Source: JAMLIN01 sp041676645
Lineage (GTDB): Bacteria > Pseudomonadota > Gammaproteobacteria > Burkholderiales > Burkholderiaceae_E
DNA length: 30,047 nucleotides
Assembly: GCA_041676645.1 (NCBI GenBank)
Contig: JBAYRO010000037.1
Location: 1-30,047, forward strand
Reading direction: 5' to 3'
Positions 8,628-16,587 of the stretch are shown piece by piece (positions within the stretch are counted from its first letter, which is position 1; each line of letters starts with the position of its first letter). The translations under genes were made by a program, and so were the position numbers. The notes under the pieces were generated by a model. That model was not told where the DNA came from. It saw only the letters and a list, made by a program, of their open reading frames with translations, and did not search any database.

Positions 8628-10014
8628 GAGGCTCGCCACGCGTTGCCGTGCGTCGCCGCAGCGCCGCCTGCGTCCGCGCCATGATCTCGAGCATGTCGTC
8701 GCCGAAGAAATCCTCGGGCCAGTTCTCGATCTCGCCGTAGGCATCGAGCCGCAAGGCCTCGAGGTCGGCGCCCGATGCCGTGGGGCGCACGAAGTACACC
8801 GCCACCTCCCTGGCCGCCACCTCGCCTTCGGCGATGCGCCGCTGCAGGCGCATCAGGAACGCTTCGGAATGGCTTTCCACGACGAGCTGGATGTTGCGCG
8901 GGCTGCCGTTCTCGCTGCCGCGCACGGCGCACAGGAAGGCGTCGGCCAGTGCGGCCTGGACCCGGGGATGGAGATGGGCTTCGGGCTGCTCCATCCAGAC
9001 CGTCGTGCCGGGCCGGGCGTGGAAGGCCTGGACCAGCGCCGGCAGCACCTGCGAGACCCCGAAGCCCACATCGCCGAGCCGCACTTCGGGGGACGATTTG
9101 CCGGTTCGCACGCGCACCTCGTACTCCCGGCGCCCCGGTGCGATCGGCACGACCTCGAAGGACTCGATCAGGCCGAGATCGCGCAGCCATTCGGCGATGA
9201 ACACATCGAAGTCGCGCAGGCCCTCGCCGGGCCCCCGACTGAAGCGCCGGCCGGCCTGGCGAGCCGACAGCAGCGCGGCGATCGCCCGTTCGCCGCGCTG
9301 GCCCACGTCCGGCACATCGTCGCCCGCCCAGGAATAGGTCCGCTTGGGCGGCTCGCGCAGCGGTCCGACATGGGAGAGGCCGACGAGCAGCTCCTCGAGC
9401 CGCAGCGGGAACTCCGTCAGGATGCCGGCATTGCGATAGTTGGCGAGGCTCGCGTCCGCGAAGCGATAGAACTTCTCGGGCGGCCCGATCGGGCGAGCGG
9501 GGCCCTGGTTCGGCACGAGATCGAGCGGCGCCGCCCCCAGCACGGGCCTGCCCTGCTCGTCCTGGCCATGCCATGTCCGCAGCGTCGGTTCGCCGCCCTG
9601 CAGCAGCTCGTAGCGAAACGACTGCGTCCGCGGCTGCCCGTGCTCATCGGCCCCGATCACCGACTCGAGGCGCATCGCGTCGCCTCGCCAGCCACGCTCT
9701 GGCGCAAGCGGATCGTGCAGGGCCACCGGTTCGGGCAGCCGCCAGCCCAGCGTCACCTCGAGCCGCACGCGCAGGTCGTGGCCGTGCAGGCAATCGGTGA
9801 AACTGCCGAGATCGACGAGCGAGTCCGGATCGCCGAGATACAGCGCACGTCGGCGATCCGTCAGCAGAACCGTCTGGCGCAGCGCCAGCAACAGGTGCCC
9901 GAGACTGCTCTTGCCCGCGCCGTTCGTTCCGAAGATCACGGTGAGCGGGGCGAGCCGGACCGGGCCGGTGTCCTTCCAGGCCTTGAAGTTCCTGATCCGC
10001 AATTCGGTGAGCAT
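8620..10014 (-). CDS. AAA/ABC-type ATPase with DUF3696 domain
   Basis: 464 residues from ATG 10014. Walker A is GTNGAGKSS (29-37), after the RecF/SMC-like start LRIRNFKAWKD. The ABC-like signature region is VGFGVSQVLP (316-325). Walker B ends in MEQPEAHLHP (341-350), with E342 as probable catalytic Glu. A switch His lies in VVESHSE (378-384). The C-terminus has the DUF3696 hallmark EIENWPEDFFGDDM (428-441). Similar OLD/RecF-like ATPases act as sensors or motors in nuclease pairs such as Septu, PARIS and Gabija; that parallel is inference. The ribosome site is poor (a C-run before the ATG). The stop overlaps the start of the PIN-like gene. Confidence 0.9.
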   Translation of the reverse strand: MLTELRIRNFKAWKDTGPVRLAPLTVIFGTNGAGKSSLGHLLLALRQTVLLTDRRRALYLGDPDSLVDLGSFTDCLHGHDLRVRLEVTLGWRLPEPVALHDPLAPERGWRGDAMRLESVIGADEHGQPRTQSFRYELLQGGEPTLRTWHGQDEQGRPVLGAAPLDLVPNQGPARPIGPPEKFYRFADASLANYRNAGILTEFPLRLEELLVGLSHVGPLREPPKRTYSWAGDDVPDVGQRGERAIAALLSARQAGRRFSRGPGEGLRDFDVFIAEWLRDLGLIESFEVVPIAPGRREYEVRVRTGKSSPEVRLGDVGFGVSQVLPALVQAFHARPGTTVWMEQPEAHLHPRVQAALADAFLCAVRGSENGSPRNIQLVVESHSEAFLMRLQRRIAEGEVAAREVAVYFVRPTASGADLEALRLDAYGEIENWPEDFFGDDMLEIMARTQAALRRRTATRGEPRG

Positions 10015-10065
10015 CGGGGGATTGTGCGCGATCGGGGCCGCCGTGTCGCCGCCACGCCGGACTGC

Positions 10066-10275
10066 TCACCAGTACGCGTCGTCGGGCGGCTGCGTTCCCT
10101 TCTCGCGACGCTTCTTCTCCAGATCCTTCATGATGACGAAGAACACGGCGGAAACCACGGCGATGAACAGTCCGCCGAGGAAAAGCTGGACCGAAGCAAC
10201 GAGAATCCCGCCGAGCATGAAGAGCGCGGCCGGTAAGGCGAAGAAGACGATGAACAGGATCGTGAACATGGGCAC
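10066..10275 (-). CDS. Small two-helix membrane protein (69 aa)
   Basis: 69 residues if the GTG at 10275 is used (MPMFTILFIVFF), or 67 from ATG 10269. Two hydrophobic segments fill residues about 4-24 and 28-49, followed by a charged tail (KDLEKKRREKGTQPPDDAYW) that would face the cytoplasm by the positive-inside rule. No family is recognised. It lies 51 bases upstream of the ATPase gene on the same strand, so it could share its transcript, but the spacing gives no strong link. Confidence 0.6.
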   Translation of the reverse strand: MPMFTILFIVFFALPAALFMLGGILVASVQLFLGGLFIAVVSAVFFVIMKDLEKKRREKGTQPPDDAYW

Positions 10276-10351
10276 CCCGGTTCGTGGCCTTCAACCATAC
10301 CGCGAAACCGGGCGCCGGCCGCAAGCGCTGGCACGCAACCAGCGCATGGAA

Positions 10352-10528
10352 TCATTCGTCGCGCATGACGGCCTTGACCTTGGCGACGACTTCCGGAGTG
10401 ACTTCCTCCAGTCCGTGCTCGGCCCTCGCGTGTTCGGCCGCGAGTCGCAGTGCCTCTTCCTCGGTGGCGGCCCGGACCACCGCTGGGCAATCGAAACCGA
10501 CATCCTTCCAGTTGATTATCTTTGTCAT
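10352..10528 (-). CDS. DUF1059 domain small protein (58 aa)
   Basis: A short gene read directly from the sequence: ATG 10528 to TGA 10352. It begins MTKIINWKDVGFDCPAVVRA and continues with an Ala/Glu-rich helix (AATEEEALRLAAEHARAEHG), then LEEVTPEVVAKVKAVMRDE. The pattern of an N-terminal strand with a Cys after GFDC, followed by 'EEEAL...A.EHAREEHGL..ITPE', is that of DUF1059 proteins. A GGGAG ribosome site lies about ten bases upstream. Function is unknown; these are small cytoplasmic proteins. It is upstream of the 69-aa membrane protein on the same strand with a 76-base gap. Confidence 0.85.
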   Translation of the reverse strand: MTKIINWKDVGFDCPAVVRAATEEEALRLAAEHARAEHGLEEVTPEVVAKVKAVMRDE

Positions 10529-10827
10529 GGAAGGCTCCCTTGTCGGTGAGCAAGCGAACAGCTTGCCTCACGTTTGGGAAGCTACTCCGATCCCGATGCC
10601 CGTCATCCCCTGAATGACGGAAGCTGGCGGAGGGCATACGTTGAGTCGGAGACCTGTTCCTTCGTACAGGCGAAAAGGCTTACGCAGAAGAAGCGCTGGC
10701 CAGCCTCCGTTCGCGCTCGGCCGCGAACGCCAGGCAAGCGAGCAGGTCAGGGAGCATCCTGTATCTGGACGGCGGTGCTTGTGCTGAAGCAACTCACATC
10801 TTCCAGCCGGGAGAGTCTCGCCAGACC
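10529..10827. other. Intergenic region with three short hairpins, no gene recognised
   Basis: This 299-base gap separates the TonB receptor stop from the DUF1059 start. Short inverted repeats are visible at 10600-10606/10614-10620 (CCGTCAT/ATGACGG), around 10651-10668 (CCTGT/ACAGG) and at 10708-10715/10722-10729 (CGTTCGCG/CGCGAACG). Open frames across it have no ribosome site or recognisable content. The last hairpin lies about 100 bases beyond the receptor stop and might help end its transcript. The promoter of the DUF1059 gene should also be here, but no clear -35/-10 pair is seen. Confidence 0.4.
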
Positions 10828-13062
10828 TCAATACATCGCCTGCACCGAGAGCCGCAGCGTCCGCCCGCGCGCCGGGAACAGGTACTGCGCGCCCCAGTAC
10901 TGGGTCGGGGCATCGCGCCAGTAGCGGCGATCGAACAGGTTGTCGATGCCGACCCGCCAGATCGTGAAGGTGTTGCCGATCCGGCGGCGCAGGGCGAGAT
11001 CGGTGTCGAACTGGGCCCAGGAACCGAGCTCGACCGAACGGTCGGCGAAGACCGCCTTGCGGCCCGAGTACTGCACCTGGTTGCTCCAGCTCAGGCCGTC
11101 CACCCCGGGCACCCGCCAGCTCAGCCGGGCCGCGGCGGCGAGCGGCGCGGTGTTCGGAGTGCGCCCGCCGACCAGGCTCGGATCAGGGCTGCGACGGATC
11201 TTCGCGTCGAGCCAGGTCGCCTGCACCCGTGCATCGAGACGCGACGAGAGCCGTCCGGCCCAGCCGAGCGCGAGGCCTCGATGCCGTGCCTTGCGGGCGC
11301 CAGCCACGCGCAGCACGCTGCCATCGGCCTGTTCCACATCGTCGGCGAAGGGCTTGTCGATCTGGAACAGGGTGATCGAGAACAGGCCGCCATCCTCGAG
11401 CCGCTGGCGCCAGCCGATCTCGAACTGCATGCTCACCAGCGCTTCGAGCGCCTGCCCGTAGTTGGCATAGTCCTGCGGACGGTTGGGTACCGATTCGGTC
11501 TCGACACCCTCGCCCGCCGACACATAGGCGAAGCCGCGTGCGCCCACCTTCAGCCCGAGCGCAGCCCACGGGGTGGTGAAGCTCTGCTCGAGCGAGACCG
11601 TCTCGGTCCGGTCGGTGAGGACGCTGCTGCGCTCGAGCCGGGTATGGCGCATGCCGACCCACAGCGAGAGCCTGTCGTTGAGCTGCATCGCATCGTGGAT
11701 GTAGAGCTCGCGACTGTATGAATCCGCGTCGGTATTGGTGACGGTCAGCGCGGAATCGGCGGGCAGCACGACGGGGTCGAACATGTTGCCGGTGCCGACC
11801 CAGTTGTAGGCCTGGGCGTCCGCCGGTCGCTCGCGATAGCGGTTCCGGGTGATGCCGAAGCCCAGCTCATGGCGCACCGAACCGGTATGCACCGTCGTAC
11901 CGATGCCGGCGTCGAGCACATCCATGATGCGACGCTCGCCCTCGGTGCGGAAATCGTAGAGATCGAAGTCACCATTGCCGCAGAAGCCCGGATAGACATA
12001 CGCGGGGCCGCTGCCGCAGCCATCCGGGAACGGCAGGCGATCATCGGTCGCAATGCGCTGGCGCTGCCAGCGCAGCCGCCAGTGCCAGTCATCCAGCCGT
12101 TGCGACAGGCGCAGGGAACCCACGGTCGAGCGGCTCTCGAAGGGCAGCGCCCAGGGCTGCGCGCCGAGATTCACCGAAGGATCGACCGGCGCCGGCAGAG
12201 CCTCGGCGAAGCCATCGCCATCGACGTCGAGCAGGCCGAAACCGGGCACGCTGGGCTGGCGGAACCGATGGTGCTCGAACTCCGCCTCGAGCAGCAGGCC
12301 CGCGGGCAGGCGGGCGTCGAAGAAGCCGCTGACGAAGCGGCGCTGGCCGTCGGCCGCATCGGCGTCGGGCCGCAGCTGCTCGCCGGCGAGATTGATGCGG
12401 TAGCCGATCACCCCGCCATCGAACCGGCCACCGAAGTCGGCATGCAGGCGTGTCGTGCTTCTCTCCGAAACGCCGAACTCGATTGCGCGCAGGTCCTCGT
12501 CCGTGGGGCGCTTCAACACATGGTCCACCAGCCCGCCGGGCGCCGAGCTACCGGCCTGGATGCCGGACAGCCCCTTCAGGATCTCGATACGCTCGCGGTT
12601 CTCGAGCGCGGCCGGCGCATGGTTCGAGATCGACATGCCGTCGCGGCGGTAGTTGCCTGCCGAGTCGAGCAGAAAGCCGCGGATCCGCAGGCTCTCGGGA
12701 TAGCCGACAGTGTTGTAGTGGTCGTCGACCGAGGATTCGAGGCGGATCGCCTGCGACAGGTTGCGGGCGCCGCGTTCCTCGAGCGATTCGGCGCCGATCA
12801 CCGAGATCGACTGCGGTGTCTCGGCAACCGGGGTGGCGCCGAAGCCGCCGACCGTGATGCTCGCGCGCCCCGGCGCCGCGTGCGGATCGTCGTGCAAGCC
12901 GTCGACCATGACCGGTGCGAGAGTGCCGACCGCTGGCGCGGTGGTCTGCGCGCCCACCGGCGAGACTGCAACAAGCAGGCCGGTGAGCGCGAGCGCCGGG
13001 ACCAGCGGACGGGACGAAGCCGCCGCGCGGCGGGGCTCCGGACAAAGGGAGATGATGGCCAT
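10828..13062 (-). CDS. TonB-dependent outer membrane receptor, probably for thiamine compounds
   Basis: 744 residues from ATG 13062, which has a GAGGAAG ribosome site; the open frame reaches 13239, but that part lies in the riboswitch leader. A signal peptide (about residues 1-38, ending SPVGA) leads to a plug domain with AETPQSISVIG (80-90), LRIRGF, and the ERIEILKGLSGIQAGSSAPGGLVDHVLKR segment typical of 'TonB-dependent siderophore receptors'. The beta-barrel ends in LSVQAMY with a terminal aromatic residue, as BAM substrates do. An acidic DVDGDGFAE loop (279-287) resembles a calcium-binding site. By homology it would be called a siderophore receptor, but the upstream TPP riboswitch points to uptake of thiamine or a derivative. 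No STN signalling domain is present. Confidence 0.9.
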   Translation of the reverse strand: MAIISLCPEPRRAAASSRPLVPALALTGLLVAVSPVGAQTTAPAVGTLAPVMVDGLHDDPHAAPGRASITVGGFGATPVAETPQSISVIGAESLEERGARNLSQAIRLESSVDDHYNTVGYPESLRIRGFLLDSAGNYRRDGMSISNHAPAALENRERIEILKGLSGIQAGSSAPGGLVDHVLKRPTDEDLRAIEFGVSERSTTRLHADFGGRFDGGVIGYRINLAGEQLRPDADAADGQRRFVSGFFDARLPAGLLLEAEFEHHRFRQPSVPGFGLLDVDGDGFAEALPAPVDPSVNLGAQPWALPFESRSTVGSLRLSQRLDDWHWRLRWQRQRIATDDRLPFPDGCGSGPAYVYPGFCGNGDFDLYDFRTEGERRIMDVLDAGIGTTVHTGSVRHELGFGITRNRYRERPADAQAYNWVGTGNMFDPVVLPADSALTVTNTDADSYSRELYIHDAMQLNDRLSLWVGMRHTRLERSSVLTDRTETVSLEQSFTTPWAALGLKVGARGFAYVSAGEGVETESVPNRPQDYANYGQALEALVSMQFEIGWRQRLEDGGLFSITLFQIDKPFADDVEQADGSVLRVAGARKARHRGLALGWAGRLSSRLDARVQATWLDAKIRRSPDPSLVGGRTPNTAPLAAAARLSWRVPGVDGLSWSNQVQYSGRKAVFADRSVELGSWAQFDTDLALRRRIGNTFTIWRVGIDNLFDRRYWRDAPTQYWGAQYLFPARGRTLRLSVQAMY

Positions 13063-13150
13063 CGAGATGCTTCCTCTTCGATGGCAGGTAGGCGACGGCA
13101 CGGAGGTTCGCCGCGCCTCGCGACGATGCAGCGGGAGACGCTCCGATGCC

Positions 13151-13267
13151 GAAACGCTTCCCTGCGCAAGTCTTAACTCGATCAGGTTCCAAGGGTCTTT
13201 CTCACCCGTCCGCTGCTGCGGACCCGTGCGGGCTGGCACGGGATTTCTACGGGACCCCTAGCGTTCG
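13151..13267 (-). promoter_or_regulatory. TPP riboswitch (THI element)
   Basis: Read on the minus strand. P1 is formed by AACGCT (13266-13261) and AGCGTT (13158-13153). After it come the conserved AGGGGT, a variable P3 stem rich in CCCGTGC/GCACGGG, then GTGAGAAAGACCC and the signature GAACCTGATC with the following GTTAAG, and finally GCGCAGGGAA closing into P1. These are the TPP-binding core elements. The aptamer ends about 90 bases before the receptor ATG at 13062. No U-rich terminator is visible between them, so control of translation initiation is more likely; the mechanism is inference. Confidence 0.92.
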
Positions 13268-13279
13268 AGGCACCATCAT

Positions 13280-13308
13280 AACCAAAGGGGGCGCCTCGCG
13301 GCGCCCCC
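13280..13308 (-). terminator. Terminator after the ndvB-like gene
   Basis: On the minus strand a 9-bp perfect stem (13308-13300 with 13295-13287, GGGGGCGCC/GGCGCCCCC, four-base loop) is followed by TTTGGTTATG. It starts about 20 bases after the ndvB-like stop and ends just before the TPP riboswitch. It should isolate the receptor gene from upstream transcription. The T-run is short. Confidence 0.7.
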
Positions 13309-13329
13309 TGGCTCATGGCATGACGGGAT

Positions 13330-16062
13330 TCAGCGCGTCTGGGCGCTGCGCGCCGCCGGCACCAGCGGCGACATCGCGACCGGGACCAGCGGGCGGCGCA
13401 TCGATGCGCCGATCGGCACGACATTGGTCGGCAGCGACCGCAGCCTGGCCGGCGCCTTCTCGGGACGCTCGGGCAGCAGCGACAGGGCCTGGCACAGCAG
13501 GGCCGCCAGGTAAGGCGCGGCCAGCAGGCCGAGCACGCCCATCCACAGCAGCGACTCGATGTGGTCGGGCAGCCGGGTCATGGTCATGCCGACGACGCAG
13601 GCCATCAGGCCGGTGAACAGCAGGGCTTCCTCGCGCACGGCGCCGAAGCTGCCGCCCGGGATCGCCTTGCTGCCCTTCTTCGTGATCTCGAAGACGCCGG
13701 TCTTCTGGGCCAGGCCAGTGAAGACACCGGTGGCGATGGCGTGCGACAGGCCCATCCCCGAGAGCGCGGCCCCGAAGACCTCGCCGATCGAGCAGGGAAC
13801 CCGGCGCAGGTAGAGCAGGGGCCCGATCACGACCTTGACGACCACGAATACCGCCAGCGGCACCATGAAGAGCGTGATCGGCAGGCTGAACCACTGGGGC
13901 GCGGCCATGATGCCGATGGTGTAGAACATCGCGGCGAAGGCGAACACCAGGTGCAGGGCATCGCCTATCCACGGCAACCAGCCGGCGACGAAGTGATAGC
14001 GCTGGCCGCGGGTGAGCCGGCCCGGGCGGACCAGGTCACGCCAGTGCGCCTTCAGGATCTGCATCGCACCCTGCGCCCAGCGCTTGCGCTGCTTGCGGAA
14101 GGCGGCGAAGTCGTCGGGCGTCAGGCCGCGGCCCATCACCCGGTCGATGTACACGGTGCGCAGGCCTTTCTTCATCAGGCGCAGGCCGAGCTCGCTGTCC
14201 TCGCAGATGCACCACTCGGACCAGCGACCATGCTCCTTAAGCGACTCGGCGCGCACGAGGGTCATCGTGCCGTGCTGGATGATCGCGTCGCGCTCGTTGC
14301 GATGATGCATGCCGATCCGGAAGAAGCCGTCGTACTCCCAGTTCATCATGCGACGGAACAGCTGGCGGCCCCATTCGCGATGCGCCTGAGGCGCCTGCAC
14401 CACGCCGACCGAGGGATCGGCGAAGTGGCCGACGTATCCGGAAAGCCAGTCGGGCTCGACGACGTAGTCGGCATCGACCACGCCGACCACCTCGGCACGG
14501 GGATCGGTCTGGCTCAGGCCATAGTTGAGCGCACCGGCCTTGAAGCCCGGCCAGTTCTCCAGGTGGAAGAAGCGGAAGTTCGCACCCAGCCCCGCCATGT
14601 GCGCCTCGACCGGTTTCCAGAGCGCCTCGTCGCGGGTGTTGTTGTCGATGACGAGCACTTCATAGTTGGCGTAGTCGAGCCGGCTCAGGCTGTCGATGGT
14701 CGCGATCACCATCTCGGGCGGCTCGTTGCAGCAGGCCAGATGGATCGAGACGAAGGGCTGGTGGTGCGGACCGGCGGCCGGCAGGGGCTCGAACTCGCGG
14801 CGCAGGTTGCCCTTCCAGAAGAGCTCGGCGAACTCGAAGGCGTGCGACAGCAGGATCGCGGCCATGACGCCGAGCGAGGGCACGAGCACGCCCAGCGCGA
14901 TCCAGTCGACCGGGCGCAGGTAATAGTTCAGCGGCAGCGAGACCAGCCAGACCACGAAGGAAGCGACCGCCTGTGCGCTGATCGCGAAGACGAGCCGGCT
15001 CACGAAACGCATCCGAGCAAAGGCGAGGCAGAACCAGACCAGCGGACCGAAGGCGAGCAGGCAGGCGATCACCGCCTTGTCATGCCAGCCGGGATCGGCG
15101 AACAGCGGGCCGTCGAAGTTGAACTTCTGCTCGCGGTCGGCGCCGAGCATGCCCCAGTAGGCACCGACCCGACCTTCGTTGGCGATCTTCCAGGGCTGGT
15201 CGATCGCCTCCATCAGGTAGTAGTCGAGCGAGCTGCCCTCGAAGCGCGAGATGAACTCGCGCAGGAATACCGCCTGCGCCGCCGGCGAGGTCGAGGCGCC
15301 GTCGAAGCGATCGCCCTGGCTGGGCCAGCCGATCTCGCCGACGACGATGTGCTTGTTCGGATAGCGTTCGCGCATCTCCTCGAGTCGCTGGATCGAGTAG
15401 TCGACGCCGGCTTCATCGGCCGGCACGCCCTCCCAGTAGGGCAGCAGGTGGACGGTGATGTAGTCGACCGCCTCGACCAGCGAGGGATTGCGCATCCAGA
15501 TGTGCCACGGCTCGGCGGTCGAGACCGGCACGCGCAGCTCCCGGCGCAGCGCGCGCAGGTAGTCGGTCAGTTCGGTGACGGTGAAGATTCCGTGCAGGAT
15601 CGTCTCGTTGCCGGCGATGATGCGCTCGACCTGGCCCGCTCGGGCGGCCCTGATGGCAGCCGCGATCTCCTTCTGGTTGTTGTCGAGGCGCTCATCGAGC
15701 CAGACCCCCGCGGTCAGCTTGAGTCCGTGGCGCTGGGCGAGCTCCGGCAGCATCGGGAATTCGCTCGAGGCATAGCTTCGTATCCGGTCGGTGTACTTCG
15801 CGAGCAGCGCCATGTCGGCATCGATGCTCTCCTCGCTCGGATAGTCCTGCGTGAGGGGACTGTCCCAGCGACCGTAGGCGTTGTAGGCGAGGCCGTGGAT
15901 CGGGCCATTCACCACCGGCGCCTCGATCGGTGGATTCAGGTATTCCCAGACCGCCATGTTGGCAGCGCCGACCGCCACGGCAATGGTGATCGCGGCGAAC
16001 CAGGCGCCGATACGGGAACGTACGCCCTGGACCTGGGAAATGATCGCGGATGCCTGCTGCAT
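13330..16062 (-). CDS. ndvB: NdvB-like beta-glucan synthase: GH17 domain fused to membrane GT2
   Basis: 910 residues from ATG 16062, with a GAGAGG ribosome site. An N-terminal membrane segment (about 20-38) is followed by a periplasmic GH17-type domain with E153 in AGNET and E243 in VGEIGWPSQG as the catalytic pair. Membrane helices at about 328-348, 355-380 and 386-406 lead to a cytoplasmic GT2 domain: FVSIHLACCNEPPE, DAD (530-532), ED (621-622) and QRKRW (658-662). Further helices follow. This layout is that of NdvB in Bradyrhizobium and Pseudomonas, which makes beta-1,3-linked glucans; GH17 domains of such proteins can act as transglycosylases. The product is probably a periplasmic or cyclic glucan used in osmoadaptation or biofilm tolerance. 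It is divergent from the ndvC-like gene. Confidence 0.9.
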   Translation of the reverse strand: MQQASAIISQVQGVRSRIGAWFAAITIAVAVGAANMAVWEYLNPPIEAPVVNGPIHGLAYNAYGRWDSPLTQDYPSEESIDADMALLAKYTDRIRSYASSEFPMLPELAQRHGLKLTAGVWLDERLDNNQKEIAAAIRAARAGQVERIIAGNETILHGIFTVTELTDYLRALRRELRVPVSTAEPWHIWMRNPSLVEAVDYITVHLLPYWEGVPADEAGVDYSIQRLEEMRERYPNKHIVVGEIGWPSQGDRFDGASTSPAAQAVFLREFISRFEGSSLDYYLMEAIDQPWKIANEGRVGAYWGMLGADREQKFNFDGPLFADPGWHDKAVIACLLAFGPLVWFCLAFARMRFVSRLVFAISAQAVASFVVWLVSLPLNYYLRPVDWIALGVLVPSLGVMAAILLSHAFEFAELFWKGNLRREFEPLPAAGPHHQPFVSIHLACCNEPPEMVIATIDSLSRLDYANYEVLVIDNNTRDEALWKPVEAHMAGLGANFRFFHLENWPGFKAGALNYGLSQTDPRAEVVGVVDADYVVEPDWLSGYVGHFADPSVGVVQAPQAHREWGRQLFRRMMNWEYDGFFRIGMHHRNERDAIIQHGTMTLVRAESLKEHGRWSEWCICEDSELGLRLMKKGLRTVYIDRVMGRGLTPDDFAAFRKQRKRWAQGAMQILKAHWRDLVRPGRLTRGQRYHFVAGWLPWIGDALHLVFAFAAMFYTIGIMAAPQWFSLPITLFMVPLAVFVVVKVVIGPLLYLRRVPCSIGEVFGAALSGMGLSHAIATGVFTGLAQKTGVFEITKKGSKAIPGGSFGAVREEALLFTGLMACVVGMTMTRLPDHIESLLWMGVLGLLAAPYLAALLCQALSLLPERPEKAPARLRSLPTNVVPIGASMRRPLVPVAMSPLVPAARSAQTR

Positions 16063-16587
16063 CGGAACCTCTCGCTTCGACCCGGAACCCGCCCGGGTGG
16101 TGAATCAACAATCCGGGACGGCTGCATCGTGTGCGGCCGCCCTCTTGCCCCGGAGTCGTCACGTGGACGACCCATCACCCCCAGTGAAAATTTCTCGCTT
16201 GCCGTCGGTGCCTTGTGGACTTGCGTGGCTCCGTACGGTGAGTCGATGCCGCTCCTGGCCAGTGATGCGAACGGCCTGTTTGCCGTACGCCTACCGATGC
16301 AATGGCGACCCGATGAAAAAATTCTAGGGGAAGTGCCGAAGCACTGCCGGAGGGTCACAAAGGGTGCGAAGCGAAGTGCAAGCGACATGCCCATCCTTGC
16401 GATGCGAAGCCGGCGATGTCGCGCAAAGCCAGTCCTGATGCGGCTTTCCGGACGATGAACCAAAGCGGAACGCATCGGATCGATGGCGAAAACAGGCGTG
16501 GCGGGCACGAATTACGCGACAATCCGTGAGCACACGCCCAAATGCCGACCGCAACTTCCCCCGGACCGCCACCACAGCGCCACAGGA
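16063..16587. promoter_or_regulatory. Divergent intergenic region between ndvB-like and ndvC-like genes
   Basis: A 525-base gap (420 if the ndvC-like gene starts at 16483) that must hold promoters for both directions. It is less GC-rich in parts than the genes, for example around 16187-16200 and 16312-16326, which is compatible with promoter DNA, but I see no convincing -35/-10 pair. Open frames on the minus strand here have no recognisable protein content. No riboswitch could be supported. Confidence 0.4.

Noticed and set aside
9960..10070. CACAAT before the ATPase ATG as a -10 box for a leaderless transcript
   Set aside because: No -35 element at a suitable distance; one hexamer is too little evidence.
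10574..10924. 116-aa open frame on the plus strand beside the TonB receptor
   Set aside because: It overlaps the receptor 3' end, has no ribosome site or known motif, and crosses several hairpins.
13561..16458. Very long plus-strand open frame (965 codons) antisense to the ndvB-like gene
   Set aside because: Same antisense artefact of high GC content; no domain is recognisable.
16340..16460. GCGCAAAGCC-like stretches resembling a c-di-GMP (GEMM) riboswitch core upstream of the ndvC-like gene
   Set aside because: The matching 5' half with GGGCAAACC and the tetraloop stem is absent, and no paired 3' element is seen.
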